Positions 24,781 to 33,694 are shown, counted from the stretch's first letter. The stretch: 58,930 bases of DNA from Blautia sp. (GCA_021772055.1 JAETNR010000025.1:1-58930); one strand, 5' to 3'. Numbers and translations are program-made. Notes: a model not told the origin generated them from the letters alone.

Positions 24781-25869
24781 ATGAAAAATTGGGATGAAGT
24801 GAATCTCGTTTCGGAATTCTCAGAGCAGGGAGTGGATTGCTATCGTCTGGAAGGCGGCAATTATGAAAATGAGTATTACGTGATTTCCGAAGCAGAAACG
24901 AGGAAACTGCTGAATACACCGGAGATTGTGGGATATGAGGTGTATCACTGTCTGATTCCGTCCACAGCGCAGATGATGTATTATTTTAAAGAGCAGAAGA
25001 AAGTAACAACAGCCAACATTCTTTCTATATTGCGCGGAGCATTGAACTATCCACTGGAAGAAAGCTGCTACAGAGAGCATATCCGTGTTCATGATATCAG
25101 TTTCCTGTCCAGTGAGCGGGTTTTTGAGCATAATGAGATTGCAGGACTGGAGATTAAATATAGTAAGCTGACCATGGTTCCTGACAGCACGCTGCTCATT
25201 GGCGATATTATCGCTTCAGGTGAGACGCTCATTCACTGCCTGCGCTATGTAACGGATTTTTACCGCAGCAATGGTGCTAAGCTTCGGAACATTATTATCT
25301 TTACCATTGGAGGAACAAAGGGAATTGACCTTCTGGAGCGCCTTACTAAGGAAATACGGGAATTCTGGCCGGATTTCGAAGGCTTTATTGCTGTTTATTA
25401 CGAAGGCATTTTCAGCACCTATCAGGACAAGGGCGTGTCCGGAATCAATCTTCCGGATGTGGATTTCTTTTGGAAGGATGGAATCATTGCACCGGAATTC
25501 CGCAGAGAGACTTTGTCCATGCGCAATCCGCTGTTTGAAAAATGTATTATCTATGACGGCGGAGCGAGACGCTATGAGATCCATGAGCATGTGAAAGAGG
25601 TTCTGGAATTCTGGGAGGGAATGCTGGAGCGTGCGGATAGAATTGATATGAGAGAACTTCTGGAAGAGAAGCTGGGGTATCCTCTGCCTGTAGGATATGA
25701 AGAATGGCTTCACTATAATCATTATGAGAAGCTTCCTTCTGTGCAGACGGAATGGCTTTATAAGCAGGAACTTGGCTATATAGAGAGCCTGAAAGACGTA
25801 ACACTTCGGGAAATCGCAGAGCAGAGGATCCATGAATTTAAAACTACACTGCGTAAATATATTATTTAG
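24781..25869 (+). CDS. Phosphoribosyltransferase-like protein of unknown substrate
   Basis: The 362-residue protein has a PRPP-binding-like loop, LLIGDIIASGETL (about 138-150), matching the DDxxxTGxT pattern of type I phosphoribosyltransferases in a diverged form. Upstream lies ILSILRGALNYP, similar to the ILRAGL segment of uracil phosphoribosyltransferase. The usual second acidic residue of the PRPP loop is replaced (GD instead of DD). The C-terminal 120 residues match nothing I recognise. The next gene is a cytosine-type permease, so a role in nucleobase or nucleobase-analogue salvage is likely, but the reaction is unproven. Confidence 0.6.
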   Translation: MKNWDEVNLVSEFSEQGVDCYRLEGGNYENEYYVISEAETRKLLNTPEIVGYEVYHCLIPSTAQMMYYFKEQKKVTTANILSILRGALNYPLEESCYREHIRVHDISFLSSERVFEHNEIAGLEIKYSKLTMVPDSTLLIGDIIASGETLIHCLRYVTDFYRSNGAKLRNIIIFTIGGTKGIDLLERLTKEIREFWPDFEGFIAVYYEGIFSTYQDKGVSGINLPDVDFFWKDGIIAPEFRRETLSMRNPLFEKCIIYDGGARRYEIHEHVKEVLEFWEGMLERADRIDMRELLEEKLGYPLPVGYEEWLHYNHYEKLPSVQTEWLYKQELGYIESLKDVTLREIAEQRIHEFKTTLRKYII

Positions 25870-25872
25870 GAT

Positions 25873-25900
25873 TTGCTTTATTGAGAAAATACATTATAAT
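25873..25900 (+). promoter_or_regulatory. Possible promoter for the permease gene
   Basis: TTGCTT (25873-25878) and TATAAT (25895-25900) are spaced by 16 bp in the 75-bp gap before the permease. Confidence 0.4.
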
Positions 25901-25944
25901 AAAATACTGGATTGAGGAAATTTTTAACAAGGGAGAGACGAGAG

Positions 25945-27192
25945 ATGAGTACAAAAGGAAAAGCAGAAACAGCGGATATCGATTATGCAGAGTGCGCTGT
26001 ACCTGGGGAGAGCAGAAGAAGCCTTCTGACGATGTTTATGATCATGCTGGGATTTACCTTTTTTTCAGCAAGTATGTGGGTTGGCCAGGAACTGGCTGAC
26101 GGACTGGATTTCGGCGGATTTATCGGCGCGCTGATTCTGGGAGGTGTGATCCTGGGGCTGTATACCGGTCTTCTGGGATATGTAGGTGCAAAAACAGGAC
26201 TGAGTCTGGATCTTCTTGCACGCAGAGCATTTGGAACGAAAGGTTCTTACCTGCCCTCTGCCATGATCAGCTTTACACAGATCGGATGGTTCGGTGTTGG
26301 AATCGCCATGTTCGCGATTCCGGTGGCAAATGAACTTCTGGGCGGAAGCACTACAGCGCAGTGGGTGCTGGTGATCGTGGCAGGTGTTTGTATGACCGCA
26401 TCCGCATATTTTGGAATTAAATCCCTGACGATCGTCAGCTATATTGCAGTACCTCTGGTAGCGGTTCTGGGTACGGTTGCCATGATTATGGCAGTTCAGA
26501 GAGGGGAAGGAACGATCATTGATCAGTTTGCTGTTTCCAGCGGTTCTCTGACAATTGTAGGAGGGGCAGGACTGGTAGTAGGATCTTTTGTATCCGGCGG
26601 AACTGCGACACCAAACTTTACCCGGTTTGCAAAGAACGGAAAAGTGGGAGCCATTACCACAGTTGTTGCATTTTTTATCGGCAACTCCCTGATGTTCTTT
26701 TTCGGTGCGGTATCCTCTATCTTTGTAGGCGGAAATGATATTTTTGAGGTTATGATCCGTTTGAACCTGTTTTACCTGGCAGTGCTGGTTCTGGGACTGA
26801 ATATCTGGACAACAAATGATAATGCACTGTATTCTGCAGGGCTTGGCCTTGCAAACATCTTCCATCAGAAGAAAAAACCAATGGTTTTGATTTCCGGTAT
26901 TATCGGAACAGCTGCCGCTGTGTGGCTGTATTACAATTTCTGTGGCTGGCTGAACGTCCTGAACTGTACTCTTCCTCCTGTGGGAATTATCCTGGTACTG
27001 GGCTACTTCATGAACAGGGAAGAATATAAAGACGAAGATAAAAATCTGAAAACCGTAGACTGGTTTGCTGTTGCGGGAGTGATCCTTGGGGCAGTGGTAG
27101 CAAATGTGCTTCATTGGGGAATTGCGTCCATCAACGGTATGGTGATCGCGGCAGTATGCTACTGCATCGGACAGGCTGTCAATAAGAAATAA
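25945..27192 (+). CDS. NCS1 family permease, cytosine permease (CodB)-like
   Basis: The protein has about twelve membrane helices and NCS1/CodB-type features (FSASMWVGQELADG, GLYTGLLGYVGAKTGLSLDLLARRAFG, SFTQIGWFGVGIAMFA). Members import cytosine, other pyrimidines or purine bases with protons or sodium. I chose the ATG at 25945 with GGGAGA at 25931-25936; a TTG start 11 codons upstream is open but has no ribosome binding site. The length is then 415 residues, normal for CodB. The upstream PRTase-like gene is a plausible metabolic partner. Confidence 0.88.
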   Translation: MSTKGKAETADIDYAECAVPGESRRSLLTMFMIMLGFTFFSASMWVGQELADGLDFGGFIGALILGGVILGLYTGLLGYVGAKTGLSLDLLARRAFGTKGSYLPSAMISFTQIGWFGVGIAMFAIPVANELLGGSTTAQWVLVIVAGVCMTASAYFGIKSLTIVSYIAVPLVAVLGTVAMIMAVQRGEGTIIDQFAVSSGSLTIVGGAGLVVGSFVSGGTATPNFTRFAKNGKVGAITTVVAFFIGNSLMFFFGAVSSIFVGGNDIFEVMIRLNLFYLAVLVLGLNIWTTNDNALYSAGLGLANIFHQKKKPMVLISGIIGTAAAVWLYYNFCGWLNVLNCTLPPVGIILVLGYFMNREEYKDEDKNLKTVDWFAVAGVILGAVVANVLHWGIASINGMVIAAVCYCIGQAVNKK

Positions 27193-27199
27193 TTGCGAG

Positions 27200-28030
27200 A
27201 TGAGCAAAAAAAGAAGTACAAAACGAAGAAAAACCGGGAGGCAGAGGAGAAATCTTCCTGCTCTTTATAAAATAACAGCATTACTGCTGGCGGGAATTCT
27301 GAGCCTGTCAGGATATGATTACTATCAGACTGGGAGTTTTACCAATACCCTGGAGACAGCTGGCAGGATTGCAGATTACATGATTGAACTGCCGGATCAT
27401 ATTGCCGGGTTCGGAGAAGAGGCAAAACGGTTTTTTAAAGGAGATGTCAGCAGCCTTAAGGAAATTCCGGAGTATACCGGAGAACCTTACGTAATCGTAA
27501 ATGGAAATATCCCTTCTTTTACAGAGGAAGAGAGAAATGCAGAACCCTATGAATTCTATAGTGAGCAGGACTCTTTAGGGCGGTGCGGTTATGCGGAGGC
27601 GAAAGTCAGCAGGTCGCTGATGCCCACAGAAGAAAGAGAGGCAATCGGAGCGGTCAGGCCCTCCGGCTGGCACACAGTGAAATACGATATCATTGACGGA
27701 AAGTATCTGTATAACCGTTGCCATCTCATCGGTTACCAGCTTACCGGAGAAAATGCAAATGAGTGTAATCTTATTACAGGAACAAGATACCTGAATGTGA
27801 CAGGAATGCTTCCCTTTGAAAACCTGGTGACGGACTATATCCGGGAAACCGGAGACTGCGTCATGTATCGCGTTACCCCCGTTTATGAGGGAAATAACCT
27901 GGTAGCCAGCGGAGTTCAGATGGAAGCAGAATCCTTGAACAGCAGTGAAATCTGCTTTAATATCTTTGTGTTTAATATACAGCCGGGAATCGGAATTGAC
28001 TATGCAAACGGGAACAGCTGGCTTGCGTAG
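27200..28030 (+). CDS. Membrane-anchored DNA/RNA non-specific endonuclease
   Basis: The 276-residue protein has a basic N-terminus, one membrane helix (about 27-45) and an extracellular nuclease domain (about 90-276). The active-site motif reads YNRCHLIGYQL with the catalytic histidine near 175; this NRCH form replaces the DRGH of enterobacterial nucleases and is usual in Firmicute DNA-entry-type nucleases. ENANECNLITGTRYLNV supplies the metal-binding asparagine region. It would degrade extracellular nucleic acid at the cell surface, giving bases that the adjacent permease could take up. It starts 7 bp after the permease stop, with weak Shine-Dalgarno, so coupling is likely. Confidence 0.88.
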   Translation: MSKKRSTKRRKTGRQRRNLPALYKITALLLAGILSLSGYDYYQTGSFTNTLETAGRIADYMIELPDHIAGFGEEAKRFFKGDVSSLKEIPEYTGEPYVIVNGNIPSFTEEERNAEPYEFYSEQDSLGRCGYAEAKVSRSLMPTEEREAIGAVRPSGWHTVKYDIIDGKYLYNRCHLIGYQLTGENANECNLITGTRYLNVTGMLPFENLVTDYIRETGDCVMYRVTPVYEGNNLVASGVQMEAESLNSSEICFNIFVFNIQPGIGIDYANGNSWLA

Positions 28031-28060
28031 AAACGGAGATACATATGATACAATTATTCT

Positions 28061-28091
28061 AAAAAAAGAAGGCCCGACGGGCCTTCTTTTA
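28061..28091. terminator. Bidirectional terminator between the nuclease gene and purC
   Basis: AAAAGAAGGCCC and GGGCCTTCTTTT form a perfect GC-capped stem around GAC, with A and T runs on both sides. It serves both convergent genes. Confidence 0.95.
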
Positions 28092-28108
28092 AATGATGCC
28101 TGTATTTC

Positions 28109-28981
28109 TTACAGCGCCTTCCCTGTCAGCATTTCATATGCCTGAAGGTATTTATCAATGGTCTTTTCAACAATCTCCTCCGGCAGTGTCCAGTCGTTGT
28201 CCGGATTGGCTTTCAGCCAGTCACGTGCGAACTGCTTGTCAAAGGATGGCTGTCCGTGGCCTGCTTCATAGCCGTCTGCCGGCCAGAAACGGGAGCTGTC
28301 CGGTGTGAGCATTTCGTCACCGATGACAACATTTCCGTTTTCATCAAGACCGAACTCGAACTTGGTGTCAGCGATGATAATGCCGCGGCTGAGGGCATAA
28401 TCTGCGCACTTTTTGTAAAGGGCAATGGTGCAGTCACGAAGCTTGGCTGCATATTCCTCTCCCTTGCCTGGGAAATATTTTTCCAGATGGGCGATACTCT
28501 GTTCATAGGAAATATTTTCGTCATGGTCACCCAGCTCTGCCTTGGTGGACGGGGTGTAGATGGGCTCCGGGAGCTTGTCGGATTCTTTCAGTCCCTCCGG
28601 GAGTTTAATACCGCATACGGTTCCGGTTTTCTGATAGCTTGCCCATCCGCTTCCGGTAATGTATCCGCGGACAATGCATTCAATAGGAAGCATGTTAAGC
28701 TTGCGGCACATCATGCTGTTGCCGTCAAAACGGGGCTGCTGGAAAAATTCCGGCATGTCTTTTACGTCTACGGAAATCATATGGTTGGGAAGAATATCCT
28801 CTGTCAGGTCAAACCAGAATTTTGACATCTGAGTAAGTACGGTTCCTTTTTTGGTTACGTTGTTCTTCAGGATGACATCAAAGCAGCTGATCCGGTCAGT
28901 TGCAACCATGATCAGGCTGTCACCATTGTCATAGATTTCTCTGACTTTACCTTCTTTGATAGGTTTCATTTCAATACTCAT
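28109..28981 (-). CDS. purC: Phosphoribosylaminoimidazole-succinocarboxamide synthase
   Basis: PurC (SAICAR synthase) joins aspartate to CAIR with ATP in de novo purine synthesis. The 290-residue sequence shows KEGKVREIYD at the start, TDRISCFDVILKN, the ECIVRGYITGSGW signature, and LADTKFEFGLDENG-type sequence (IIADTKFEFGLDENG) before the C-terminal helices. The length is typical of the longer form. It stands alone here rather than in a pur operon. A second in-frame ATG four codons in is possible. Confidence 0.96.
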   Translation of the reverse strand: MSIEMKPIKEGKVREIYDNGDSLIMVATDRISCFDVILKNNVTKKGTVLTQMSKFWFDLTEDILPNHMISVDVKDMPEFFQQPRFDGNSMMCRKLNMLPIECIVRGYITGSGWASYQKTGTVCGIKLPEGLKESDKLPEPIYTPSTKAELGDHDENISYEQSIAHLEKYFPGKGEEYAAKLRDCTIALYKKCADYALSRGIIIADTKFEFGLDENGNVVIGDEMLTPDSSRFWPADGYEAGHGQPSFDKQFARDWLKANPDNDWTLPEEIVEKTIDKYLQAYEMLTGKAL

Positions 28982-29025
28982 ATGGCTACTCCAGTCTTAA
29001 ATAATAATTTATTTACTACCATCTT

Positions 29026-29054
29026 AGTTAACCAGATTTCTCGAGAAAAATCAA
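29026..29054 (-). promoter_or_regulatory. Candidate purC promoter with a 12-bp palindrome
   Basis: On the minus strand TTGATT (complement of 29049-29054) and TTAACT (29026-29031) are spaced by 17 bp. The spacer holds TTTCTCGAGAAA (29037-29048), a perfect palindrome that could be an operator. The -10 match is weak. Confidence 0.35.
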
Positions 29055-29070
29055 TAGTATTTTCCGCTAT

Positions 29071-29363
29071 TTTCATAGTTACATTTCACGGGGCAGGGAA
29101 GGGGCTCGGGGCGGGGAAGGACACCTGTCTGTGAGCGCTGCGGTTTCGGAGCATAAGAAACAGTAAGTTTCCTGTACCTCTGCTAAAAGTGTTCAGAAAA
29201 TTCGTGAACTCGCCTGACGGCTCAGACAGCACGGATTTTCTGAACAACGCAGAAGTACAGAAAACAAACTGTTTCTAAAGCTCCTGCAAATGCAGCGCTC
29301 ACAGACAGGTGTCCTTCCCCGCCCCGCAGCCCCTTCCCTGCCCCGTGAAATGTAACTTTTCAT
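29071..29363. mobile_element. 281-bp MITE-like palindromic element with 6-bp target duplication
   Basis: The element at 29077-29357 has outer inverted repeats of 64 and 65 bp (29077-29140 and 29293-29357) that differ by one inserted base. The inner part continues the pairing imperfectly: GGAGC/GCTCC, AGAAACAGT (29156-29164)/ACTGTTTCT (29268-29276) and TGTTCAGAAAAT (29190-29201)/ATTTTCTGAACA (29235-29246). TTTCAT flanks it directly on both sides (29071-29076 and 29358-29363), as expected for a target-site duplication. It has no coding capacity. It lies between the divergent purC and feoAB genes. The ends AGTTACATTTCACGGGG recur as solo copies at 225 and 3691. Confidence 0.8.
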
Positions 29364-29395
29364 GAGAAAAGGAAAGCGTATTTTGGGGACATCTC

Positions 29396-29424
29396 TTGAC
29401 AGATTGATTAAGTATGCTTATACT
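29396..29424 (+). promoter_or_regulatory. feoAB promoter
   Basis: TTGACA (29396-29401) and TATACT (29419-29424) are spaced by 17 bp, 33 bp beyond the palindromic element's duplicated flank. No clear Fur-type palindrome was seen. Confidence 0.75.
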
Positions 29425-29481
29425 AACTTTGGCAAGGATTTTTTTCGGCTAAGTCACATAAGATGAATGGGGAGATAGAAT

Positions 29482-31842
29482 ATGACATTAAAAGATTTGT
29501 CAATCGGAAAGACGGCCGTTGTTACGGAAGTAGGCGGGGAGGGGGCGCTGCGCCAGCACTTTCTGGATATGGGGGTGATTCCCGGGGCAGAGGTGACCCT
29601 TGTGAAATATGCGCCTATGGGGGACCCCATGGAGCTCAGGCTTCATGGATATGAGCTTACCCTGCGCCTTAAAGACGCGGAAAAAATTAAAATTGAGCCC
29701 TTGGCAAAAGCAAAGGAGAAAGACTGGGGTGTGGAAGAAGGCAGAGAACGGCACAAGGCCGAGCACCCGGGCCTGGGCGAAGGGGGAAAATATCATGTAA
29801 AAGCAGATGAAAATCCGCTGCCTGAGGGAGAAACCTTAACCTTTGCACTTGCGGGAAACCAGAACTGCGGAAAGACAACGCTGTTTAATCAGCTTACCGG
29901 CTCTAACCAGCATGTGGGAAATTTCCCCGGTGTCACGGTCGACCGAAAGAGCGGCTCGATTAAAGGCTATGCAGACACAGAGATTACGGACCTTCCCGGA
30001 ATTTACTCCATGTCTCCATACAGCAGCGAGGAAATTGTAACCCGGCGCTTTATTATTGACGAAAAACCGAAGGGCATTATTAACATTGTTGATGCCACAA
30101 ACATTGAGCGGAACCTGTACTTGACGATGCAGCTTATGGAACTGGATGTACCTATGGTACTGGCCTTAAATATGATGGATGAGATTCGGGGAAACGGCGG
30201 CTCCATCCGCATTAATGAAATGGAAGAAATGCTGGGAATCCCGGTAGTTCCTATTGCAGCTGCCAAAAACGAGGGTGTAGATGAGCTGATCGAACATGCC
30301 CTCCATGTGGCAAAATATCAGGAACGCCCGGGGAGAACGGATTTCTGTGATAAAGACGAGCACAATGGTTCTGTACATAGATGCCTTCACGGAATCATGC
30401 ATCTGATTGAAGACCATGCCCGCGATGCCGGGATACCGGTTCGTTTTGCAGCGACCAAGCTGGTAGAAGGAGATTCTGTAATTTTGGAACGCCTGAAGCT
30501 TTCAGAAAATGAAAAGGAAATGATGGAGCATATCATCTGCCAGATGGAAGAAGAGCGGGGAATTGACCGGTCTGCCGCTATTGCAGATATGCGCTTTGAC
30601 TTTATTCAGAAGCTGGTGGATGCGACTGTTGTAAAGCCCAAGGAAAGCAGGGAGCATGCAAGAAGCCGCAGGATCGATCAGGTTCTCACAGGGAAACATA
30701 CGGCAATTCCCTGTTTTATCGGCATTATGGCCCTGGTTTTCTGGCTGACTTTTAATGTAATCGGAGCTGGGCTTCAGGGAGTACTGGAAGCCGCCATCGG
30801 GCAGCTGACGGATCTTGCAGATAAGACTATGACTGCATGGCATGTAAACAGTGCAGTACATTCCCTTGTGATTGATGGAATCTTCAATGGTGTGGGAAGT
30901 GTATTAAGCTTTCTGCCTATTATTGTAACATTGTTCTTTTTCCTGTCTCTTTTGGAGGATACGGGATATATGGCCAGGGTGGCTTTTGTGATGGATAAGC
31001 TCCTTCGTAAAATCGGCCTGTCCGGCCGGAGTATCGTGCCTATGCTTATTGGCTTTGGATGTACGGTTCCCGGCGTAATGGCAAGCAGAACGCTTCCTTC
31101 TGAGCGTGACCGTAAGATGACGATCATGCTGACGCCTTTTATGAGCTGCTCTGCAAAACTGCCTATTTATGCTTTTTTCACTGCCGCTTTTTTCCCGAAG
31201 CGGGGCGGATTTGTGATGATTGGATTATATGTGGTGGGAATCATTGTGGGAATTTTGACTGCCCTGGTATTTAAGAACAGCATTTTCAGGGGAGAAGCAG
31301 TTCCTTTTGTTATGGAGCTTCCCAATTACCGTATGCCCGGGGCAAAAAATGTTGCGCAGCTTTTATGGGAAAAAGCAAAGGATTTCCTGCAGAGAGCATT
31401 TACGGTGATTTTTATTGCAACGATCGTGATCTGGTTTTTGCAGACCTTCAGCCTGAACCTTAGTATGGTCACAGATTCCAGAGATAGTATACTGGCAGGA
31501 ATCGCAGGCTTTATTGCACCTGTTTTCAAACCCATTGGATTCGGAGACTGGAGAATTTCCACAGCCCTGATTTCCGGCTTTATGGCAAAGGAAAGCGTAG
31601 TTTCTACCCTGACGATCCTTTTTGGGGATATTGTGGGATTGCAGGCTGCAGTGACCCCTCTTTCTGCTATGGCGCTCCTTGTGTTCTGTCTTTTGTATAC
31701 CCCCTGTGTTGCGGCAATTGCGTCTGTGAAGCGGGAGCTTGGTACTAAGTGGGCAGCAGGCGTTGTGGTTGGACAGTGTGCGATTGCGTGGGTCTGTGCA
31801 TGGATCGTTTATATGATGGGAATGCTTATGGGAGCAGCATAA
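29482..31842 (+). CDS. feoB: Fused FeoA-FeoB ferrous iron transporter
   Basis: Residues 1-75 are a FeoA SH3-like domain (HFLDMGVIPGAEVTLVKYAPMGDPMELRLHGYELTLR). After a charged linker, FeoB begins near 115 with the G domain: GNQNCGKTTLFN (G1), a switch region with GVTVD, DLPGIYSM (G3) and ALNMMDE (G4). Then come a helical domain and about eight membrane helices with two Gate-type repeats (GFGCTVPGVMASR, and a C-terminal LLYTPCVAAIAS with the conserved cysteine). The protein imports Fe2+ across the cytoplasmic membrane, and the fusion fixes FeoA to the G domain. A MarR-type gene follows 31 bp downstream. Confidence 0.95.
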   Translation: MTLKDLSIGKTAVVTEVGGEGALRQHFLDMGVIPGAEVTLVKYAPMGDPMELRLHGYELTLRLKDAEKIKIEPLAKAKEKDWGVEEGRERHKAEHPGLGEGGKYHVKADENPLPEGETLTFALAGNQNCGKTTLFNQLTGSNQHVGNFPGVTVDRKSGSIKGYADTEITDLPGIYSMSPYSSEEIVTRRFIIDEKPKGIINIVDATNIERNLYLTMQLMELDVPMVLALNMMDEIRGNGGSIRINEMEEMLGIPVVPIAAAKNEGVDELIEHALHVAKYQERPGRTDFCDKDEHNGSVHRCLHGIMHLIEDHARDAGIPVRFAATKLVEGDSVILERLKLSENEKEMMEHIICQMEEERGIDRSAAIADMRFDFIQKLVDATVVKPKESREHARSRRIDQVLTGKHTAIPCFIGIMALVFWLTFNVIGAGLQGVLEAAIGQLTDLADKTMTAWHVNSAVHSLVIDGIFNGVGSVLSFLPIIVTLFFFLSLLEDTGYMARVAFVMDKLLRKIGLSGRSIVPMLIGFGCTVPGVMASRTLPSERDRKMTIMLTPFMSCSAKLPIYAFFTAAFFPKRGGFVMIGLYVVGIIVGILTALVFKNSIFRGEAVPFVMELPNYRMPGAKNVAQLLWEKAKDFLQRAFTVIFIATIVIWFLQTFSLNLSMVTDSRDSILAGIAGFIAPVFKPIGFGDWRISTALISGFMAKESVVSTLTILFGDIVGLQAAVTPLSAMALLVFCLLYTPCVAAIASVKRELGTKWAAGVVVGQCAIAWVCAWIVYMMGMLMGAA

Positions 31843-31873
31843 GATGTGCCTTAAGCAGAGATGAGGGATGAGA

Positions 31874-32323
31874 ATGGAAAGACAGATCGATAACTTGCTG
31901 CATGGTGTGCAGTTTAAGCAGCTGATGGAATACAGGATCGCGGAAATCCGGGAGAAGTATGATCTGCGAAAAGTTGACATTGAAATTCTGTACTATTTAT
32001 CCAAAAGCAGCGGCAGAAATACATCGAAAGATATTAAAACGGATACGAAAATTAACAAGGGACATATTTCCCAGTCGATTGACCGTTTGCAGAAGCAGGG
32101 GCTTCTGATATTCGTTCCCGATGAGGATGACAGGAGATGCGTACATTTAAGCATCACGGATCAGGCAAGGCCAGTGGTACAGAATATTGAAACTGTCTGG
32201 AATGAGTTAAACAATATTATTTTTGAGGGGATCACGGAGGAGGAGAAGCAGGTTCTCTCTGTGGTTGCAGGCAAGATTGCCAGAAATATGGAAAACGCCC
32301 TGAAAGAACAGGGAAAGCAGTAA
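31874..32323 (+). CDS. MarR family transcriptional regulator
   Basis: This winged-helix protein of about 149 residues has the MarR pattern: helices, then ILYYLSKSSGRNTSKDIKTDTKINKGHISQSIDRLQKQGLL and the wing DEDDRRCVHLSIT. I favour the ATG at 31874 because GAGGG at 31863-31867 is correctly spaced from it; an ATG at 31868 is adjacent to that site. Its place directly after feoAB suggests control of iron uptake or of the next operon. The ligand is unknown. Confidence 0.88.
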   Translation: MERQIDNLLHGVQFKQLMEYRIAEIREKYDLRKVDIEILYYLSKSSGRNTSKDIKTDTKINKGHISQSIDRLQKQGLLIFVPDEDDRRCVHLSITDQARPVVQNIETVWNELNNIIFEGITEEEKQVLSVVAGKIARNMENALKEQGKQ

Positions 32324-32416
32324 GAACGGGGAAAAATTGGATATTTTGAAAGAGACAATTTTGGTATAAGATGATAGATAAGTTTAACCGATATTTTGAG
32401 AGAAAGGATTTTATAC

Positions 32417-33253
32417 ATGTCATCCAGTCATAACAATCAGAAAAAAATTGCAGTAATTAATGATCTGTCGGGATTCGGGCGCTGTTCCCTGACAATAGCG
32501 ATTCCCATTATTTCCGTGATGAAGATTCAGTGCTGCCCTGTGCCTACATCCATTTTTTCCAATCACACAGGCTTTGAGAGCTATTTCTTTGAGGACTACA
32601 CAGATAGAATGCAGTCCTATATTGACCAATGGAAAAAACTGGGGCTTGCTTTTGACGGGATCAGTACCGGTTTTCTGGGGTCAAAGGAGCAGATTCAGAT
32701 CGTATTGCGCTTCCTTGAGGATTTTAAAACGAAGGACAATGTGGTACTCATTGATCCTGTGATGGGAGATTACGGAAAGACATACTCCACTTATACCAGG
32801 GAAATGTGCACGGAAATGAAAAAGCTGGTCACGCATGCGGATATCCTTACACCCAATCTGACGGAGGCCTGCATTTTGACGGGTACACCCTATCATCCGG
32901 AAAAATGGCATATGTGTGAGATCATTGCCCTTGCGGCAAAGATTGCAGAAATGGGACCGGAGAAAATCGTGATCACCGGAATTCCCCAGGGAGAATTTAT
33001 TGCAAATCTTTGCTATGAAAAGGGAAAAGAGCCAAGGTTTATGCGAACCCATAAGGTAGGAACCCAGCGTCCCGGTACAGGAGACGTGTTCGCTGCTATT
33101 ATCGCGGCAGATGCGGTGAATGGAGTGGATTTTCAGGACTCCGTTCGTAAGGCATCACGCTTTGTAAAGAAATGTATTCTGAAATCTATAGAAATGGATC
33201 TGCCTCTTACAGACGGCGTGTGCTTTGAAGAATTGCTTGGGACTTTAAAGTAA
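32417..33253 (+). CDS. pdxY: Pyridoxal/pyridoxamine kinase (ribokinase family)
   Basis: The 278-residue protein phosphorylates B6 vitamers using ATP. It shows the PdxK/PdxY opening AVINDLSGFGRCSL, a substrate-binding SIFSNHTGF, VLIDPVMGDYGK, TPNLTEACILTG, and the anion-hole/catalytic RPGTGDVFAA near the end. An AGAAAGGA site fits the ATG at 32417 (a TTG seven codons earlier is unlikely). It stands alone between the MarR gene and a radical SAM remnant. Choice between PdxK and PdxY naming is arbitrary here. Confidence 0.92.
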   Translation: MSSSHNNQKKIAVINDLSGFGRCSLTIAIPIISVMKIQCCPVPTSIFSNHTGFESYFFEDYTDRMQSYIDQWKKLGLAFDGISTGFLGSKEQIQIVLRFLEDFKTKDNVVLIDPVMGDYGKTYSTYTREMCTEMKKLVTHADILTPNLTEACILTGTPYHPEKWHMCEIIALAAKIAEMGPEKIVITGIPQGEFIANLCYEKGKEPRFMRTHKVGTQRPGTGDVFAAIIAADAVNGVDFQDSVRKASRFVKKCILKSIEMDLPLTDGVCFEELLGTLK

Positions 33254-33289
33254 GTTCATCCGAAAAAATACCGGGAAAAGAAAATTATC

Positions 33290-33615
33290 ATGGATACGAT
33301 CTTATATGAAGTACATCACAACCTGTATGTAAATCTGACAAACAAATGTCCCTGCGTATGTACCTTCTGCCTGCGCCAGACCAGGGACCATATGGAAAAT
33401 TCCGGCTCCCTGTGGCTTTCCCATACGCCGTCTCTTGAGGAAGTTCTTGGGGAATTTGGGAAATTTGATATGAGTAAGTATGAAGAGGTGGTATTCGGGC
33501 TGGGGAATCTGATCCATAAAAAAGAAGTGCCCCTCTTCTGAAAGGACTGGCAGATACGGTTTCCATCAGCCTGAATACTCCTGATGCGAAGGAATATGAG
33601 AAGCTGGTGCGCTGA
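33290..33615 (+). pseudogene. Remnant of a TatD-associated-type radical SAM protein
   Basis: The first 83 codons hold a good radical SAM N-terminus with the cluster motif CPCVCTFCLRQ (CxxxCxxC) after YVNLTNK. At VVFGLGN the expected glycine-rich continuation (CGYGEPT-like) is lost. A short unrelated stretch follows and the frame ends at 33541. The family sequence resumes in another frame from about 33533 (LLKGLADTVSISLNTPDAKE, then YEKLVR) and stops at 33615; the remaining C-terminal half is absent. At least two deletions, one causing a frameshift, have destroyed the gene. Confidence 0.75.
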
Positions 33616-33694
33616 AATTTGCAGGGAAATCGGTGCAGTCTACCGCATCCGCCCTTGGGAAGACTGACAATGACGGAGGGAAGCCTGTAAAAAC

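Noticed and set aside
26065..27207. A 380-codon minus-strand open frame antisense to the cytosine-type permease
   Set aside because: It is Gln, His and Cys rich, lacks any domain, and fully overlaps a convincing membrane transporter.
29077..29357. Structured non-coding RNA gene or riboswitch for feoAB
   Set aside because: The feoAB promoter lies downstream of it, and the direct TTTCAT flanks and near-perfect arms fit a mobile palindrome better.
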